Positions 1 through 9,727 of a stretch of 46,901 nt of DNA are shown piece by piece. A program made the position numbers and the translations under genes. The DNA is from Cytophagaceae bacterium (GTDB lineage: Bacteria > Bacteroidota > Bacteroidia > Cytophagales > Cytophagaceae). The notes beneath the pieces are model-generated. The model had not been told where the DNA came from. It was given only the letters and a program-made list of their open reading frames with translations, and made no database searches. Within the stretch, counting starts at the first letter, position 1. Each line of letters starts with the position of its first letter. The stretch lies in contig JAQZBV010000017.1 in NCBI GenBank assembly GCA_029237685.1, positions 1 through 46,901 on the forward strand, in the 5' to 3' direction.

Positions 1-19
1 TTTTTCAAAATATTTTTTT

Positions 20-1606
20 ATGAAGAAACTCTATAAACTACCGATTCTTATCGCATTCCTCTGTTTTAGTGCAAGTCCACAGCATCTGCTTGCTCAATCC
101 ATTAACGCCATTTGGGGACAAGTGAGTCCTGGGATCAGTTCCCCTGATTTTATTAAAACAGATGGTGAGGGCAATCTTATTCGGACCTCTTTTCAGGATT
201 CAATGCTTGTCAAAGTAGATAGCGATGGTGATGTGTTATGGGGCATTAAGTTTCCAATACAGCCTCAAGATTCAGCGGCAGTAATAACGGGCTTAGCTGT
301 TGATGGTGATAATAATATTTATGTTGCGGGAAGTTATAAAAGCGGTCAAATTATTTTTGACAACATTACATTGAATGCGGATACCTCCGAACGATTGAGC
401 AGTTTGTTTTTGGTGAAGTATAATTCAGACGGGGATTTGCTTTGGGCTATCACAACAGGTATAGATGCTTCTCCAAAAGTGGTTGCGATCGAAGCGGATG
501 GCAGTGGCAATGTTTTTATTTTCGGCAATACAGCAAGTGAAAGTGAATCAACGGTTTTTGGTAGTACAACAATTGAAGAGGGGCTTTTTTGTGTGAAATT
601 TGATCAAGACGGAGATATTGTTTGGGTGAATAACATCATAACAGTTGGTGGAAGTGTTTTTGCGGCAGGTGTTGCTGCGGATGGAGACGGAAATTCTATA
701 GTTACAGGCAATTTCACAGGGAGCACATGCAGCATTGGAAGCACGGTAATTAATAACTCTGGAACAGAAGGAGAAACTTTTGTTTTCAAATTTGCTCCCA
801 ATGGAAACGCATTGTGGGGTAATGCATTTGGAAGCGCATCTGATGAGGAATGGGTGCAAAGTATTACATTGGATCAAGATGACAATGTATATATCGCCGG
901 ACACCACAAAACTCCTCCCAGTCCTGTACTGGAATTTTTTATTGCAAAATACAACGCTTCCGGAGTTAGTATATGGGATAAAAAATTTACCGGCGATTAC
1001 GATCGTTGTATAGCACAAAAAATCAGTACTGATTTGGAAGGTAATCTTTATATGGTAGGTCTATTTAAGGGAGAGGAAATTGTACTAGGCACACTAACTC
1101 TTACTGCGGACAATTCATCTAATTGGTTATTTGTTGCAAGCTTCGACTCAAATGGTGATACCAGATGGGCCGGTTTGGAGGACAATTGCATAGGAGAACA
1201 AATAGCTACAGATGATGAAGGGAATATTTATGTAACAGGAAACATGAACGGTCCTTCCTTAACATTGGGAACCGTTATCTTGAATAATATTAATACGCCT
1301 ACCGGTAATTCCAGATTTCTGGCAAAATTGAACAGTAATAATACGACAACAGGCATTTTTTCTTCGGAGAAACAATTCATTTTTGTATCACCGAATCCTA
1401 GCCGTGGTCATATTAAAATTTATGGGTTGAAAGAAGGCCTTTGGAAAATTCAAGTACTTACCATGACTGGTCAATTGATTCATGCTTCGGAATTCTCTGC
1501 TACTGAATTGCCGCTAGACTTGTCTTCTCAACCTAAAGGCTTGTATTTACTTCGACTTCAAAACGAGAAAGATGAAGTCATGAGCGGTAAAATTATAATA
1601 GAATAA
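20..1606 (+). CDS. T9SS-sorted SBBP beta-propeller protein
   Basis: The 528-residue product opens with a signal peptide (residues 1-25, ending LLAQ). The body (about 30-440) is a run of repeats of the form GDGN-YVTG alternating with F-KY-DGD-LW, which is the SBBP/YCF48-like beta-propeller pattern. The last 75 residues start with a conserved NPS-G segment, contain GLYLLRL and end in KIIIE, which is a type A T9SS C-terminal sorting domain. The mature protein is therefore expected outside the cell or on its surface. No catalytic motif is visible; such propellers usually serve binding or adhesion, but that is inference. The start codon is only 20 bases from the window edge, so the promoter is not visible. 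A hairpin lies just downstream of the stop. Confidence 0.85.
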   Translation: MKKLYKLPILIAFLCFSASPQHLLAQSINAIWGQVSPGISSPDFIKTDGEGNLIRTSFQDSMLVKVDSDGDVLWGIKFPIQPQDSAAVITGLAVDGDNNIYVAGSYKSGQIIFDNITLNADTSERLSSLFLVKYNSDGDLLWAITTGIDASPKVVAIEADGSGNVFIFGNTASESESTVFGSTTIEEGLFCVKFDQDGDIVWVNNIITVGGSVFAAGVAADGDGNSIVTGNFTGSTCSIGSTVINNSGTEGETFVFKFAPNGNALWGNAFGSASDEEWVQSITLDQDDNVYIAGHHKTPPSPVLEFFIAKYNASGVSIWDKKFTGDYDRCIAQKISTDLEGNLYMVGLFKGEEIVLGTLTLTADNSSNWLFVASFDSNGDTRWAGLEDNCIGEQIATDDEGNIYVTGNMNGPSLTLGTVILNNINTPTGNSRFLAKLNSNNTTTGIFSSEKQFIFVSPNPSRGHIKIYGLKEGLWKIQVLTMTGQLIHASEFSATELPLDLSSQPKGLYLLRLQNEKDEVMSGKIIIE

Positions 1607-1614
1607 GAGAGTCA

Positions 1615-1650
1615 ATCCTCTATGCTTTCATTCAGGGCTAGAGGATGGAC
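1615..1650 (+). terminator. Hairpin downstream of propeller gene
   Basis: ATCCTCTA (1615-1622) pairs perfectly with TAGAGGAT (1639-1646) across a 16-nt loop, 8 bases after the stop codon. There is no immediate U-tract; T-rich sequence follows about 12 bases later, so this is a weak terminator candidate. Confidence 0.35.
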
Positions 1651-1705
1651 TTAAATTGTTTTATTTTTTATGTTTCGAATATTAAATTCACCGACTTTTT
1701 GTCGA

Positions 1706-2068
1706 TCAAAAAGCAGAGAGTTTGTCTAAGGCCTCTTCCAGCGTAGAAACAAAATTGATGTGTCCCGATTGGTTGCTTTCCAAGATAAAGTCTTTTATAC
1801 TTTTATTGGTATAGTTACTGAAATCACCGACAATGGCCAAACGCATCCTGTAGTTGGAAAATTTTTGCAGGATCTCACCTGCTAGTCCATTTTTTAGATC
1901 AAAGAAATCCGGTATGATGTTTTTTTTATACAGGATGAGGCTGTCAAAACCCTGATAATAGACATTGCCTAGCAGGTCCAACGCATCGGCCGTACGTTGA
2001 ATGATCAGCTGATCTGAAATTACTTCGGCAAGTTGCATGCCTTTGCTGGTGTGGCTTATTATTTCCAT
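1706..2068 (-). CDS. DUF4180 domain protein
   Basis: The 120-residue soluble protein matches the DUF4180 pattern from memory: an N-terminal strand with an early ISD-L, an FDSLIL-KKNI-PDFFDLK-GLAGEILQKFSNY motif region (about residues 43-73) and RLAIVGDFSNYTNKSIKDFI-ESN-(S)G-I-FV near the C-terminus. The family's biochemical function is unknown. The start ATG overlaps the end of the preceding gene by 10 bases, so it is translationally coupled as the last gene of the alpha-2-macroglobulin operon. Confidence 0.75.
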   Translation of the reverse strand: MEIISHTSKGMQLAEVISDQLIIQRTADALDLLGNVYYQGFDSLILYKKNIIPDFFDLKNGLAGEILQKFSNYRMRLAIVGDFSNYTNKSIKDFILESNQSGHINFVSTLEEALDKLSAF

Positions 2069-2421
2069 TCTTCCTGCTTTATCTTTTCAAAAACGAGTAC
2101 GCCTATTCGAATCTTCTCTTTTATGTCCCTCACATATGTCCATTGAAACATTAATATAATGGAGGACAGAGGTAAAGAAAAAAGAAATATGAACTGAACG
2201 AAAGGATGGAGCGAATAGTTCTCAAAGTGTAGTTCAGGCAGGTTTATTTTTTTATGCTTTTGAGTGGCACGCAGTGTTTGATTATAGAAAGCAATGTAAT
2301 TTCCCAGGTGAGAGAAGAATGTATTACGATTCCAGGACAGTAAAATGCTGAAGTTTATTTTTTCAAACTTTTTACCATCCTGGATCAGAAGATTTATATT
2401 CTCTCTTAATTTTTGTTCCAT
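2059..2421 (-). CDS. Small single-pass membrane protein, unrecognised
   Basis: The 120-residue protein has a charged N-terminal region that may be helical and one or two hydrophobic segments around residues 75-95 (FVQFIFLFSLPLSSIILMF). It ends in a basic amphipathic tail. No family is recognised. Its start codon lies two bases beyond the stop of the alpha-2-macroglobulin gene and its end overlaps the DUF4180 gene. This fixes it as the middle gene of a three-gene operon and supports it being real. Confidence 0.6.
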   Translation of the reverse strand: MEQKLRENINLLIQDGKKFEKINFSILLSWNRNTFFSHLGNYIAFYNQTLRATQKHKKINLPELHFENYSLHPFVQFIFLFSLPLSSIILMFQWTYVRDIKEKIRIGVLVFEKIKQEEWK

Positions 2422-2423
2422 TG

Positions 2424-5400
2424 TTATTTGATGTTAACTCTTATCCCTTCCGAGTGCGCATTAAACTCCGGTGCATACATGCATTGGATATTCGTAATGC
2501 CATTGGAGAAATTACCGGCATTGTTTACACGAAGGCTATATTCAAATACATACGTTCCTCTGGGTAAAAATCCAATGAAGAAATCTGTAGACGCATCTCT
2601 GGTGCTTTCGTAATAGCCGAATCGATTGTTCCATTTAGCGCCCGATAATACATTCAACGGCTCAAACCCTGCAGCACGCATGTCTTGCACGTGTACATAT
2701 TCCAGGTCACGATCCGATCGGATGATTAATTTAACTTTCACCAAATCTCCTGCTTTCAAAGGTGTAGCTGATGTAATCGGTTTTAAAACCGCGCCGCTTG
2801 CCGTTTGTTCTTCCAGCATCAATTCTTTCGTCAGTTGCAGCTGTGTGTTTTTGTGCGTAGTGATTTTATCCAAATCCTCGTAATACTGCCAGTGAATGGC
2901 TCCCCATGAAATGCCTGGTCCTTGTTTGCTCAAAGTTACTTTGGCAAGCTCTGGTTTTACTTCCGCTCCATTCCATACTTTAGTCAGGGTAGGATTGATT
3001 TCGCTGGTAGGGAAATCAATTTTTTTATTGTTGATTTCTACTTTTAAAGTAGGATCTGCATTCAACCAGGAGGTTCCGTTCAACAGCAAAGCATAACAGG
3101 CTTCTGTGGTGGCTTTGGTCGTTTTCCAATGTGTGGTTTGTTTTTGTGTCAATAACCAGAAACGCATTTTATCTACTGAAGCCCGATCTTTGGCTGCTTC
3201 TTCAAAGAATTCCACTAACATGGCTTGTCTTTCAATAGGGGCCTGGTACCAATAGTATCCTTCAGCTGCTTTCCAGTACATCCCTTTGTCTTCGGTAACG
3301 ATGGCGCGTTCTTTGAAGGACTTGCGCAGCAGTTCAGGTATTTTTGTATCTCCGTCTCTATACGCTGCAAGGCCTATGATGGCTTGCTCGTACAATTGAT
3401 AATTCGTCCAGTATTTACGGGATTGATTTTTATAAAAGGTAATGGCTTCCGCCAACTCACCGTTTACTTTTCTGTCGTAAAAACTTCGGCCATATAAATA
3501 ATGAACTTCTATAGAAGAGGGCTGTACTTCCTCCAGTTTTATTTCTTTTAATTTGGCACGTTTCAGCAATTCTTTGTAATCTTTCAACAATTCTCTATCG
3601 CAGTAATCCAAGGCTTTTGAGGTCATCTCATCGATCATCTCGTCGTTGCGGCCTTTGATGCCTAAATGTTTCAAGTGACCCAGACCGGTGAGGATGTGTT
3701 GCGTGATGTAACGGTCCTCGTGCATACCGTTGAACCATGGAAAGGCGCCATTACCCAATTGCATTTTGTTTAATTTACCCAAGGCACGATCCAACTCGCT
3801 ATTCATTCTGGTCAGATCAAACAGCAAACCAATACGTCTTTTTTGTTCCGTTTCATTCTCAGCATCTCTTAACCATGGCGTTTGTTCCAACAGGAGCATT
3901 TTTAATTCCTGGTTTTTTTCCAGGTTGGAAAGCAAAGCATTTGGCTCGAGGTTTTTCCATAAGTCAAACATGCGCTTCAACTCCGGACTGCTGTTTGCCA
4001 CAAAACCTGCAAGGCTGTTGGCATAGTAGCGGCTGAAGGTTTGTTCCGCGCATTCGTAAGGATATTCTGCCAGGTAAGGTAAGGCTTGTACGGCGTACCA
4101 AACTGGATTAGGCGTGAGCTCTAATGTTAGTCTGTGATTGACTAAAGTCTTCGAAGTATTCTTCGCGAGCTTATCCAATTCATACGTTTTTGTTTGTCCT
4201 TGTGTCACTACCATAGGCAAACTTTCCGTGACCAACATACGATTTGAAAATACAGGAATAACATTTTCTTCCCCGTCGCTGAAGTTGCCGGCTGATGCAA
4301 TGACTCTGTAAGTGATGGCCTGGTAATGGCCCGGAACTTTAATCGTCCATGTTTTTACTTCGCTTGGTGCTTTGTTACTGCCGAAGGGTTGCACGGATTC
4401 CGTATTGCCTAATTCTTTATCGATGGGTTTCATCGTGGCGGCATCGAAGAGCAAAAGTTTCACTGTGCCCACCATAGGATTACCGCTGAGGTTGGTGACT
4501 TTCGCAGAAAGTACGAGCTGATCTCCTTCGCGTAAAAATCGTGGCGCGTTCGGTACGACCATCAATTCTTTTTGTGTCACCACTTCTTGTTGTGTGGTAC
4601 CGTAACTCATGTCTTGGGTATGTGCCAATCCCATCATCTTCCAACGTGTCAAGGCTTCCGGCATGGAAAATTTCAATACGATGTTACCGGCTTCATCCGT
4701 TTTCAGATCAGGGAAGAAGAAAGCCGTTTCACGGAAATCTTTCCTGATGGCAGGTTGTTCTGTTTGGTTTTTCTCAACGGCTTTCGGTTCATCTTTATTT
4801 TTTTGAGGTGATTGTGCAACAGCTGATGAATCGCTTGCTACACTAGGTGCTGACATGGCTACTTCTTCCATCATTTCACCTTCCTCCGCATTCCTCATGC
4901 TGGAATTTTCTTTTTTGGATTTTCTAAAGTCTGCCGCGTAACCGAAATGATTGTACCCAAACCCATACCCAAACCAATTGAAGGTATCATAGTATTTATG
5001 CAAACCATAACTCACATGACGGTAGTTGTCCCATACTGTAAATTTATCGGTACCGAAGGTGGTTTTGGTGCTCATCCAACTTAGTCGGCTGTAGTTGTTG
5101 TGGTACAATTGCATGGGCCAGGCATGCGGTGTAAAGGCATCCAGTGAAGCATCATACAGCGTAGCCATGAACTCTGCCGCTTGTTTTTCGCCTTGTGTTT
5201 TTTTGATGACCAAGCGCCATTCTTCCGCTTGCCCAGGCAATAACTTATTGCGGAAGGTTTCCCATTTGATGTGGAGTTCTTTGTTGGTAAATGGAACCTG
5301 GATGCTTTCTGTTCCACCGTATACACGGTTGTTGTGTACAAATACATAGTGTATAGATAAGCCGCCGCGATCCTCTTCGGTGATCAGCTGTTCGATTTTT

Positions 5401-8400
5401 TTAATGTTCTTATCCGGTGAAATAAATTCTTTGCGCAAAATTTCTCCGTCTCTTTCAATCTCACAAATGACGTGTACATCGCCAAAAGAAGTACCTATTT
5501 CAAAGGTGGCTTTAGCTCCTGGTTCCAGAGTGCCCGGTGATACTTTTGTCCAGCTTGGCGCCACAAAGGGGAGTTGATCGCTCTTCGGATCTGTTTTTGT
5601 AAAATTGAATTGAGCGACACTTTCTACTTTATCATTGTTCAAAGCCGTGGCCTTGATCAGGTATTGACCGCTTTCCCAATCGTCGGGCAGATTCAACTCT
5701 CCAGCTTTTTCAACGGTGGTTGATAACACTTTTTCCAACACTAATTTTTGCGGGAAATTTTCAATGGCGGTTTCTTCCTCGTATTCATCTTCCGGAAATA
5801 ACTTTCTAAACTCTTTTTCTGATAACAAGGGTTTGTCCGGATTCTCCCAAAGTCTTTTTCTCAAGGCTTTGGCCGGTGCTTCCAGTTTGAAGAGTTGAAC
5901 CTTGATCGCAGCGGCTTCGGCTTCACCGGATTGATTTTGAGCGGAAACTTTGACTGTTGCCGGTTTACCTTTTTCTATTGTGGCGGGTGCCTGAATGTTC
6001 AACACTAAGGAAGAATAGCCTATGTTGATGGACGTTTCATCGCTGTGCGTTTCTCCATTGATGTCAATCACATCCGCGTATACGGTGTAGATGAACGTCG
6101 ATTTGCTTTCCGGAGAAACACTGGCATCGGGCAAGGCCTGGAAGTTGATGGTAAATTCTCCGTCGTTATCTGTGGTAGTAGAGCCTGTGGTAATGACCGT
6201 TTCCTGTGTATTGAAATTGCTCCAATACCTGTACCAGTAAGGAATTTGCACCTGGCGCACGACTCTGAAGTTTACCTGTGCACCGTCGACGGCATTGCCT
6301 GCATAAGCTTTTGCTATGGCTTTAACCTGTACTTGTTGGTTCAGTTTGAATTGGCCCTTCAGGGGTTGAATCTTCACTTCAAACTTAGGTCGTTTGTATT
6401 CTTCTACATTGAAACCTACACGACTCATGTGATTACCGATGCTCATGTTGCCGGTTAAGGAGCCCACAGGCGCGGTGAAGCTGCCCTGAACGGAACCAAA
6501 TTCATTGGTAACCAAGTTAAGAGATGAAACTTCTTTCTGATTCACATCATAGAAACTGATGGTCAAAGGAACATTTTTACCTACTTGTAAATTGTTCTTG
6601 GATTTAGTTTGATAAAAAATTCCTTTGAAATAAATGGTTTGCCCTGGACGATAAATGGCACGATCTGTAAAGAGGAGCAGAGAAGCTTCGTGATAACTTT
6701 GATGAAGATTGGATGCTTCGTTTTTGTAAACGTAGATTCCTGATGAATGGCTCTGATCGGCTACCAGACGATCGTCTTTGGTGCTGATGTCAAAATTTAC
6801 ATAGCCCGAGCGTCTGTCGTCAGGAGTTGATACTTCCACAAAACCGTTGTCATCACTGGTGTATTGACCGACTACTTTTTTTCTGTTTTTACGACTTTCA
6901 TAATCGTACTCGTTGAGGTAAGCACTTACCTTGGCATTTGCCAAAGGTTTACCGGTGGTGCGGTTTAAGGTATAGAGTTGCGCTTTCCCTTGCATACTGC
7001 GCGCAACATAAGAAATATTGGAAACGGCAGCGAAGCCGTAAGCTAAGATGGCTTTGTCTTTTTCAATTTTGGCTACGTCAGAAGCAATGACCAGATACAC
7101 TCCTGAAGGAAGACCTTCTACTACAACCTCTGTGCGGTGCTCCCGCAGTTCGGGATCTTGTATAGGATTGACCTCCCATTTTTTGATAGGTGCTCTATCC
7201 AGGTAAGGTTTTAATGTACTGAAACGATCCACATCGTATCGATAGGTCAAATCGCTTTTTAGTTTGTCTAACTCTTCTTGTGTCATTCGAACAACACGTA
7301 GAGAGAGCGTCTTAACATTGTTGTACTCTACCAAAACACGGAACGGTGATTGTGGAAGATTGACTTCTTCCATGGTCAAGTCTAAGGAAGGTTTGTAAAT
7401 CACTTCTTTGAGCGATGCAGCGCTGTATGCACCTTCAGACTTGGGGAATCGAGCGATTGCGGCATCACAAATCTTAATACTTTGGATGTTGGCATCCGGA
7501 TATTTTGGACTGTTGTTGATTCCTGACAGATCCTTGGCTCGTTCATGCCAAATGACAGCTTTCTCAAAACTGGCTTCTGTAGAGATCGGGAATTTGATGG
7601 AAGCCTCTTCCAATTTGGTCAATGTAGCCAGCTGTAACTCTTTTTCATTGGTGATGACAGCATGGTTACCTACAAATCTCAGACGAGATAAGGCCAGATC
7701 AATCAGTATGGTCGGGTCATTGTCTTTCAGGTGTAATTTTTCCAGGTCCTGAAACAGTTGCATGGCATAGAAATGCAAACTTAACCGATCATCTGTTTCG
7801 ATCTTAAGACTTGTGAATTCAGCCGGTGCAGAAAAGTATCGAGCATCGTTCAGATTGAATTGTTCAGCCGGACGAGAGACAGAGGCTTCGGTAGATTGAA
7901 AAAATAGCAACGCTTTTCTTCCAAGGAAATCATAGAGATTGGCCGTTTGAAAATGATGGCTACTGTTTTTTTCAATGACTTGTTTCAGTTGATCTGTATT
8001 GTAACGCAACAAGTATTCTTTGTCTCTGAGCGAATGCTGGTAAGCTTGGATCGTGGCTTCAAGAATGGCCTTTTGATCCCAGGTTTGTATATCGGTACTG
8101 TCATTCGCTGTGCTCGTGCTGGCTGCAGAACGGTAACGGTTTCTTTGGAAATATTGCCAGTACATGTCGCCAAGCATGGAGTACAACAAAGAGTTCACAG
8201 GAGATGCTGCTGTAGTGAGTTCTGCTTTTATAAAAGCAATGTCTTTCTCAAAAGCATCTTCTTCCACCATGTCATTGCAGCGCATGATATAGATCAGGGC
8301 TTTAATTTGATTATCGGCATCGTGAGCTGCCTTTGCGTCTTTGTATAGTTCCTGCAAGTCTTTCAAGGCCGATTGAGGAAGTGAATTTTGCATGTTCGCT

Positions 8401-8495
8401 TCAATTTTTTCCCAACGCTGTTTGGTGATGTCATTTTGTGCCATAGAAAGAGTAGTCGATAAGAAGAGTAAAAGGAATAAATTTAAGTATCTCAT
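2424..8495 (-). CDS. Bacterial alpha-2-macroglobulin family protein
   Basis: This is a very large exported protein of 2023 residues. The open frame extends to 8648, but the ATG at 8495 begins a proper signal peptide (MRYLNLFLLLFLSTTLSMAQ), so I use that start. In order, it has an N-terminal helical, TPR-like region (about 30-420) and MG-type beta-sandwich domains with an MG2 signature, TDRAIYRPGQTIYFKG (about 605-620). The A2M signature region follows (FFPDLKTDEAGNIVLKFSMP, about 1250-1340), then a thioester motif C1482-A-E-Q1485 in YECAEQTFSRYY, then an alpha/alpha toroid and a C-terminal MG10-like domain (about 1880-2010). In this family the thioester traps attacking proteases covalently. 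There is no lipobox cysteine, so it is probably a soluble periplasmic or exported protein. A low-complexity insert rich in E, S and A (about 1195-1250) precedes the A2M domain. Unlike the enterobacterial arrangement, no penicillin-binding protein 1C gene is adjacent. Confidence 0.9.
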   Translation of the reverse strand: MRYLNLFLLLFLSTTLSMAQNDITKQRWEKIEANMQNSLPQSALKDLQELYKDAKAAHDADNQIKALIYIMRCNDMVEEDAFEKDIAFIKAELTTAASPVNSLLYSMLGDMYWQYFQRNRYRSAASTSTANDSTDIQTWDQKAILEATIQAYQHSLRDKEYLLRYNTDQLKQVIEKNSSHHFQTANLYDFLGRKALLFFQSTEASVSRPAEQFNLNDARYFSAPAEFTSLKIETDDRLSLHFYAMQLFQDLEKLHLKDNDPTILIDLALSRLRFVGNHAVITNEKELQLATLTKLEEASIKFPISTEASFEKAVIWHERAKDLSGINNSPKYPDANIQSIKICDAAIARFPKSEGAYSAASLKEVIYKPSLDLTMEEVNLPQSPFRVLVEYNNVKTLSLRVVRMTQEELDKLKSDLTYRYDVDRFSTLKPYLDRAPIKKWEVNPIQDPELREHRTEVVVEGLPSGVYLVIASDVAKIEKDKAILAYGFAAVSNISYVARSMQGKAQLYTLNRTTGKPLANAKVSAYLNEYDYESRKNRKKVVGQYTSDDNGFVEVSTPDDRRSGYVNFDISTKDDRLVADQSHSSGIYVYKNEASNLHQSYHEASLLLFTDRAIYRPGQTIYFKGIFYQTKSKNNLQVGKNVPLTISFYDVNQKEVSSLNLVTNEFGSVQGSFTAPVGSLTGNMSIGNHMSRVGFNVEEYKRPKFEVKIQPLKGQFKLNQQVQVKAIAKAYAGNAVDGAQVNFRVVRQVQIPYWYRYWSNFNTQETVITTGSTTTDNDGEFTINFQALPDASVSPESKSTFIYTVYADVIDINGETHSDETSINIGYSSLVLNIQAPATIEKGKPATVKVSAQNQSGEAEAAAIKVQLFKLEAPAKALRKRLWENPDKPLLSEKEFRKLFPEDEYEEETAIENFPQKLVLEKVLSTTVEKAGELNLPDDWESGQYLIKATALNNDKVESVAQFNFTKTDPKSDQLPFVAPSWTKVSPGTLEPGAKATFEIGTSFGDVHVICEIERDGEILRKEFISPDKNIKKIEQLITEEDRGGLSIHYVFVHNNRVYGGTESIQVPFTNKELHIKWETFRNKLLPGQAEEWRLVIKKTQGEKQAAEFMATLYDASLDAFTPHAWPMQLYHNNYSRLSWMSTKTTFGTDKFTVWDNYRHVSYGLHKYYDTFNWFGYGFGYNHFGYAADFRKSKKENSSMRNAEEGEMMEEVAMSAPSVASDSSAVAQSPQKNKDEPKAVEKNQTEQPAIRKDFRETAFFFPDLKTDEAGNIVLKFSMPEALTRWKMMGLAHTQDMSYGTTQQEVVTQKELMVVPNAPRFLREGDQLVLSAKVTNLSGNPMVGTVKLLLFDAATMKPIDKELGNTESVQPFGSNKAPSEVKTWTIKVPGHYQAITYRVIASAGNFSDGEENVIPVFSNRMLVTESLPMVVTQGQTKTYELDKLAKNTSKTLVNHRLTLELTPNPVWYAVQALPYLAEYPYECAEQTFSRYYANSLAGFVANSSPELKRMFDLWKNLEPNALLSNLEKNQELKMLLLEQTPWLRDAENETEQKRRIGLLFDLTRMNSELDRALGKLNKMQLGNGAFPWFNGMHEDRYITQHILTGLGHLKHLGIKGRNDEMIDEMTSKALDYCDRELLKDYKELLKRAKLKEIKLEEVQPSSIEVHYLYGRSFYDRKVNGELAEAITFYKNQSRKYWTNYQLYEQAIIGLAAYRDGDTKIPELLRKSFKERAIVTEDKGMYWKAAEGYYWYQAPIERQAMLVEFFEEAAKDRASVDKMRFWLLTQKQTTHWKTTKATTEACYALLLNGTSWLNADPTLKVEINNKKIDFPTSEINPTLTKVWNGAEVKPELAKVTLSKQGPGISWGAIHWQYYEDLDKITTHKNTQLQLTKELMLEEQTASGAVLKPITSATPLKAGDLVKVKLIIRSDRDLEYVHVQDMRAAGFEPLNVLSGAKWNNRFGYYESTRDASTDFFIGFLPRGTYVFEYSLRVNNAGNFSNGITNIQCMYAPEFNAHSEGIRVNIK

Positions 8496-8775
8496 AACAA
8501 AAGATTTAATAGCGGCGGCTTCTTTAAGTATTGCACTGGAAGGCCCAGATAAGTTAATAGGATGGAAGGGAAAAGCCAAGATAAAGTTCATGGCAATTTG
8601 CAGGTCAATCCTGAGATTTATTAACGTAGTTTGAACAATTTTATGCATAAAGGGATTAATCCAAAGAGGATGATAATCGCCCTGCTCGGAGATAATTCTA
8701 AACTTTGGTTTTGTGTACGCTGATTCTCAGGTTTGTGAAATAAAAATAGCCTCCTGCAGGTTTTATAAAAGCGAT

Positions 8776-9201
8776 TTATTTTTGATCCTTAAGTTTGCCA
8801 TAGCTGTTATGGTAACTTTTACCTTTTTTAGGATGAGTAAATTTTAAGGCAGACCAAACGCTGTTAATGCTTAAACAAGTACTTTCGACTAAACCGTAGT
8901 CGTAGCCGATTTCGATGACTTTTATTAAGGTAAGGTCTGTGTCAAGCTGACCGGATTTGGGCCACGATAACCATAAGGTACCGTTTTCTTTTAAATGATT
9001 TTTCAACAGTGGGAATCGTTTGTGAAAATCGGATTGGCTCTCTGTAAACAAATGAATGTAGTCAAATTCTCCGGTCGCTTTTGATTGAATGTCTAATTCG
9101 GGAAGTTGAATCGATTCAATCGCTTCTTTTGGAGCCTGTACAAGTAAGGCACGCATACCGGATTTCAGGTTCATTTTTTCAGATACTTTTTTATTCATCA
9201 T
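8776..9201 (-). CDS. DUF3052 family protein
   Basis: The 141-residue soluble protein begins KVSEKMNLKSGMRALLVQAP, the typical DUF3052 opening (K-GIK-G-RVLLLNAP). It continues with FDYIHLFTESQSDFHKRFP and GTLWLSWPKSG, also typical of the family, and ends with SAL-F-HPKKGK. The function of DUF3052 is not established. The gene starts 4 bases after the stop of the NTF2-like gene at 9206, so the two are probably co-transcribed. Confidence 0.75.
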   Translation of the reverse strand: MMNKKVSEKMNLKSGMRALLVQAPKEAIESIQLPELDIQSKATGEFDYIHLFTESQSDFHKRFPLLKNHLKENGTLWLSWPKSGQLDTDLTLIKVIEIGYDYGLVESTCLSINSVWSALKFTHPKKGKSYHNSYGKLKDQK

Positions 9202-9205
9202 CGTA

Positions 9206-9577
9206 CTATTTAGTCATGAGAATAAGACCTGTAATCTTCAGTTCACCTGGCTGCCCTGACAAAATGTAATAGTTGGTTTCTCTTGAAGTTTCTTTACCTG
9301 ATGAATCGTAATTCACCCACTGAACTTTGCTGGTATAATTCTTCTCTGACAGCTGCTCTTCGGAAAGCACCGTTGTCACCGTTTTTGAAATGCCTTGCTC
9401 TGCATAAGGTTTGACGCCTTCTTTCCAAAAGGCCAATACATCTTTTTGATCATCTACCAATTGGATGCCCTGGTCTGAATAAATAGCCATGGGCGCCTGG
9501 TAGAAGCCGTCAATTTTTTCAGGAGAAAAAGACATCAAGGCCTCCGCGTAATTTTTGAAGAAAGTTTGAATAGACAT
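9206..9577 (-). CDS. NTF2-like / SnoaL-type small protein
   Basis: The 123-residue protein has the length and helix-then-sheet pattern of NTF2-like folds. An N-terminal helix (FFKNYAEALMSFSPEKIDGFY) is followed by P-AIYSDQG and four beta strands, one of which is YTSKVQWVNYDSSGKE. No signal peptide or catalytic residue is obvious. These proteins are often small-molecule binding or enzyme-like, but the ligand cannot be predicted. It is the first gene of a two-gene unit with the DUF3052 protein. Confidence 0.6.
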   Translation of the reverse strand: MSIQTFFKNYAEALMSFSPEKIDGFYQAPMAIYSDQGIQLVDDQKDVLAFWKEGVKPYAEQGISKTVTTVLSEEQLSEKNYTSKVQWVNYDSSGKETSRETNYYILSGQPGELKITGLILMTK

Positions 9578-9727
9578 GGCTCAAAGGATTGATTCAATTA
9601 TTTCATGCAATTATCAAACCTTCTTATGCTGGCTATAAAATCTGTGTTTTTTTAAATTTTATAAAATGACATTATTTTCGCTTAGAAAAAATGAGAAAAT
9701 AATTCCCACTATCATGCAAATAGTACA

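Noticed and set aside
548..1018. 156-codon ORF on the minus strand inside the propeller gene
   Set aside because: It is antisense to the SBBP repeats and reads as low-quality protein sequence, a shadow of the real gene.
6045..6458. 137-codon ORF on the plus strand inside the alpha-2-macroglobulin gene
   Set aside because: It is antisense to a well supported coding region with recognisable domains and has no family resemblance.
8496..8648. Upstream extension of the alpha-2-macroglobulin ORF (51 residues)
   Set aside because: The 51 residues do not form a signal peptide; the proper signal peptide begins at the ATG at 8495.
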